Shown here in pieces: positions 5,512 to 5,529 of a stretch of 5,529 nucleotides of DNA. A model generated the notes under the pieces. The model was not told the DNA's origin and did not search any database. It saw only the letters and a program-made list of their open reading frames with translations. A program made the translations under genes and the position numbers. Numbering within the stretch: the first letter of the stretch is position 1; each line of letters starts with the position of its first letter. Location: assembly GCA_015654825.1 (NCBI GenBank), contig JAATGE010000036.1, positions 1 through 5,529 of the forward strand. Direction: 5' to 3'. Source of the DNA: Rhodospirillales bacterium. GTDB lineage: Bacteria > Pseudomonadota > Alphaproteobacteria > Acetobacterales > Acetobacteraceae.

Positions 5512-5529
5512 ATAAGCGCGAACATAAGG

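Overview
The window looks like chromosomal DNA of a high-GC alphaproteobacterium. The GalU–phosphohexomutase pair, the malic enzyme–phosphotransacetylase fusion and the GC-rich stem-loop repeats would suit Rhodospirillales/Acetobacteraceae, but that family placement is a guess from style, not a demonstrated match. Nothing shows phage, plasmid, transposase, CRISPR, tRNA or rRNA content.

Layout. (1) 1-1361, plus strand: the C-terminal 452 codons of a MaeB-type malic enzyme with its phosphotransacetylase-like tail; the N-terminus lies outside the window. (2) 1362-1657: a 296-bp gap largely filled by a nested inverted-repeat element (1371-1564), followed by a smaller inverted repeat and the galU leader. 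(3) 1658-2533 galU and 2533-3945 a phosphoglucomutase/phosphomannomutase gene, overlapping by one base (TAGTG), so almost certainly one operon. (4) 3946-4037: a 92-bp gap between convergent genes, built as five 7-nt units, a 22-nt centre and five 7-nt units in the opposite orientation. (5) 4038-4442, minus strand: a small exported cysteine-containing protein of unknown function. (6) 4443-4612: a 170-bp divergent spacer with no convincing promoter. (7) 4613-5491, plus strand: a WcbI-family polysaccharide biosynthesis protein, whose stop codon runs directly into another copy of the arm of the element in (2).

How the genes fit. The mutase interconverts glucose-6-phosphate and glucose-1-phosphate (and probably the mannose equivalents). 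GalU then converts glucose-1-phosphate and UTP to UDP-glucose, the precursor for exopolysaccharide, LPS and glycan synthesis. WcbI proteins are known from capsule biosynthesis, so this gene fits the same surface-polysaccharide theme, although it is a separate transcription unit. MaeB (malate to pyruvate, producing NADPH) is central metabolism and appears unrelated.

The genes themselves are ordinary. The most interesting content is in the gaps: a multi-hairpin element with related copies after two genes, and the symmetrical heptamer array that exactly fills the space between two convergent stop codons. I see no convincing new multi-gene system.
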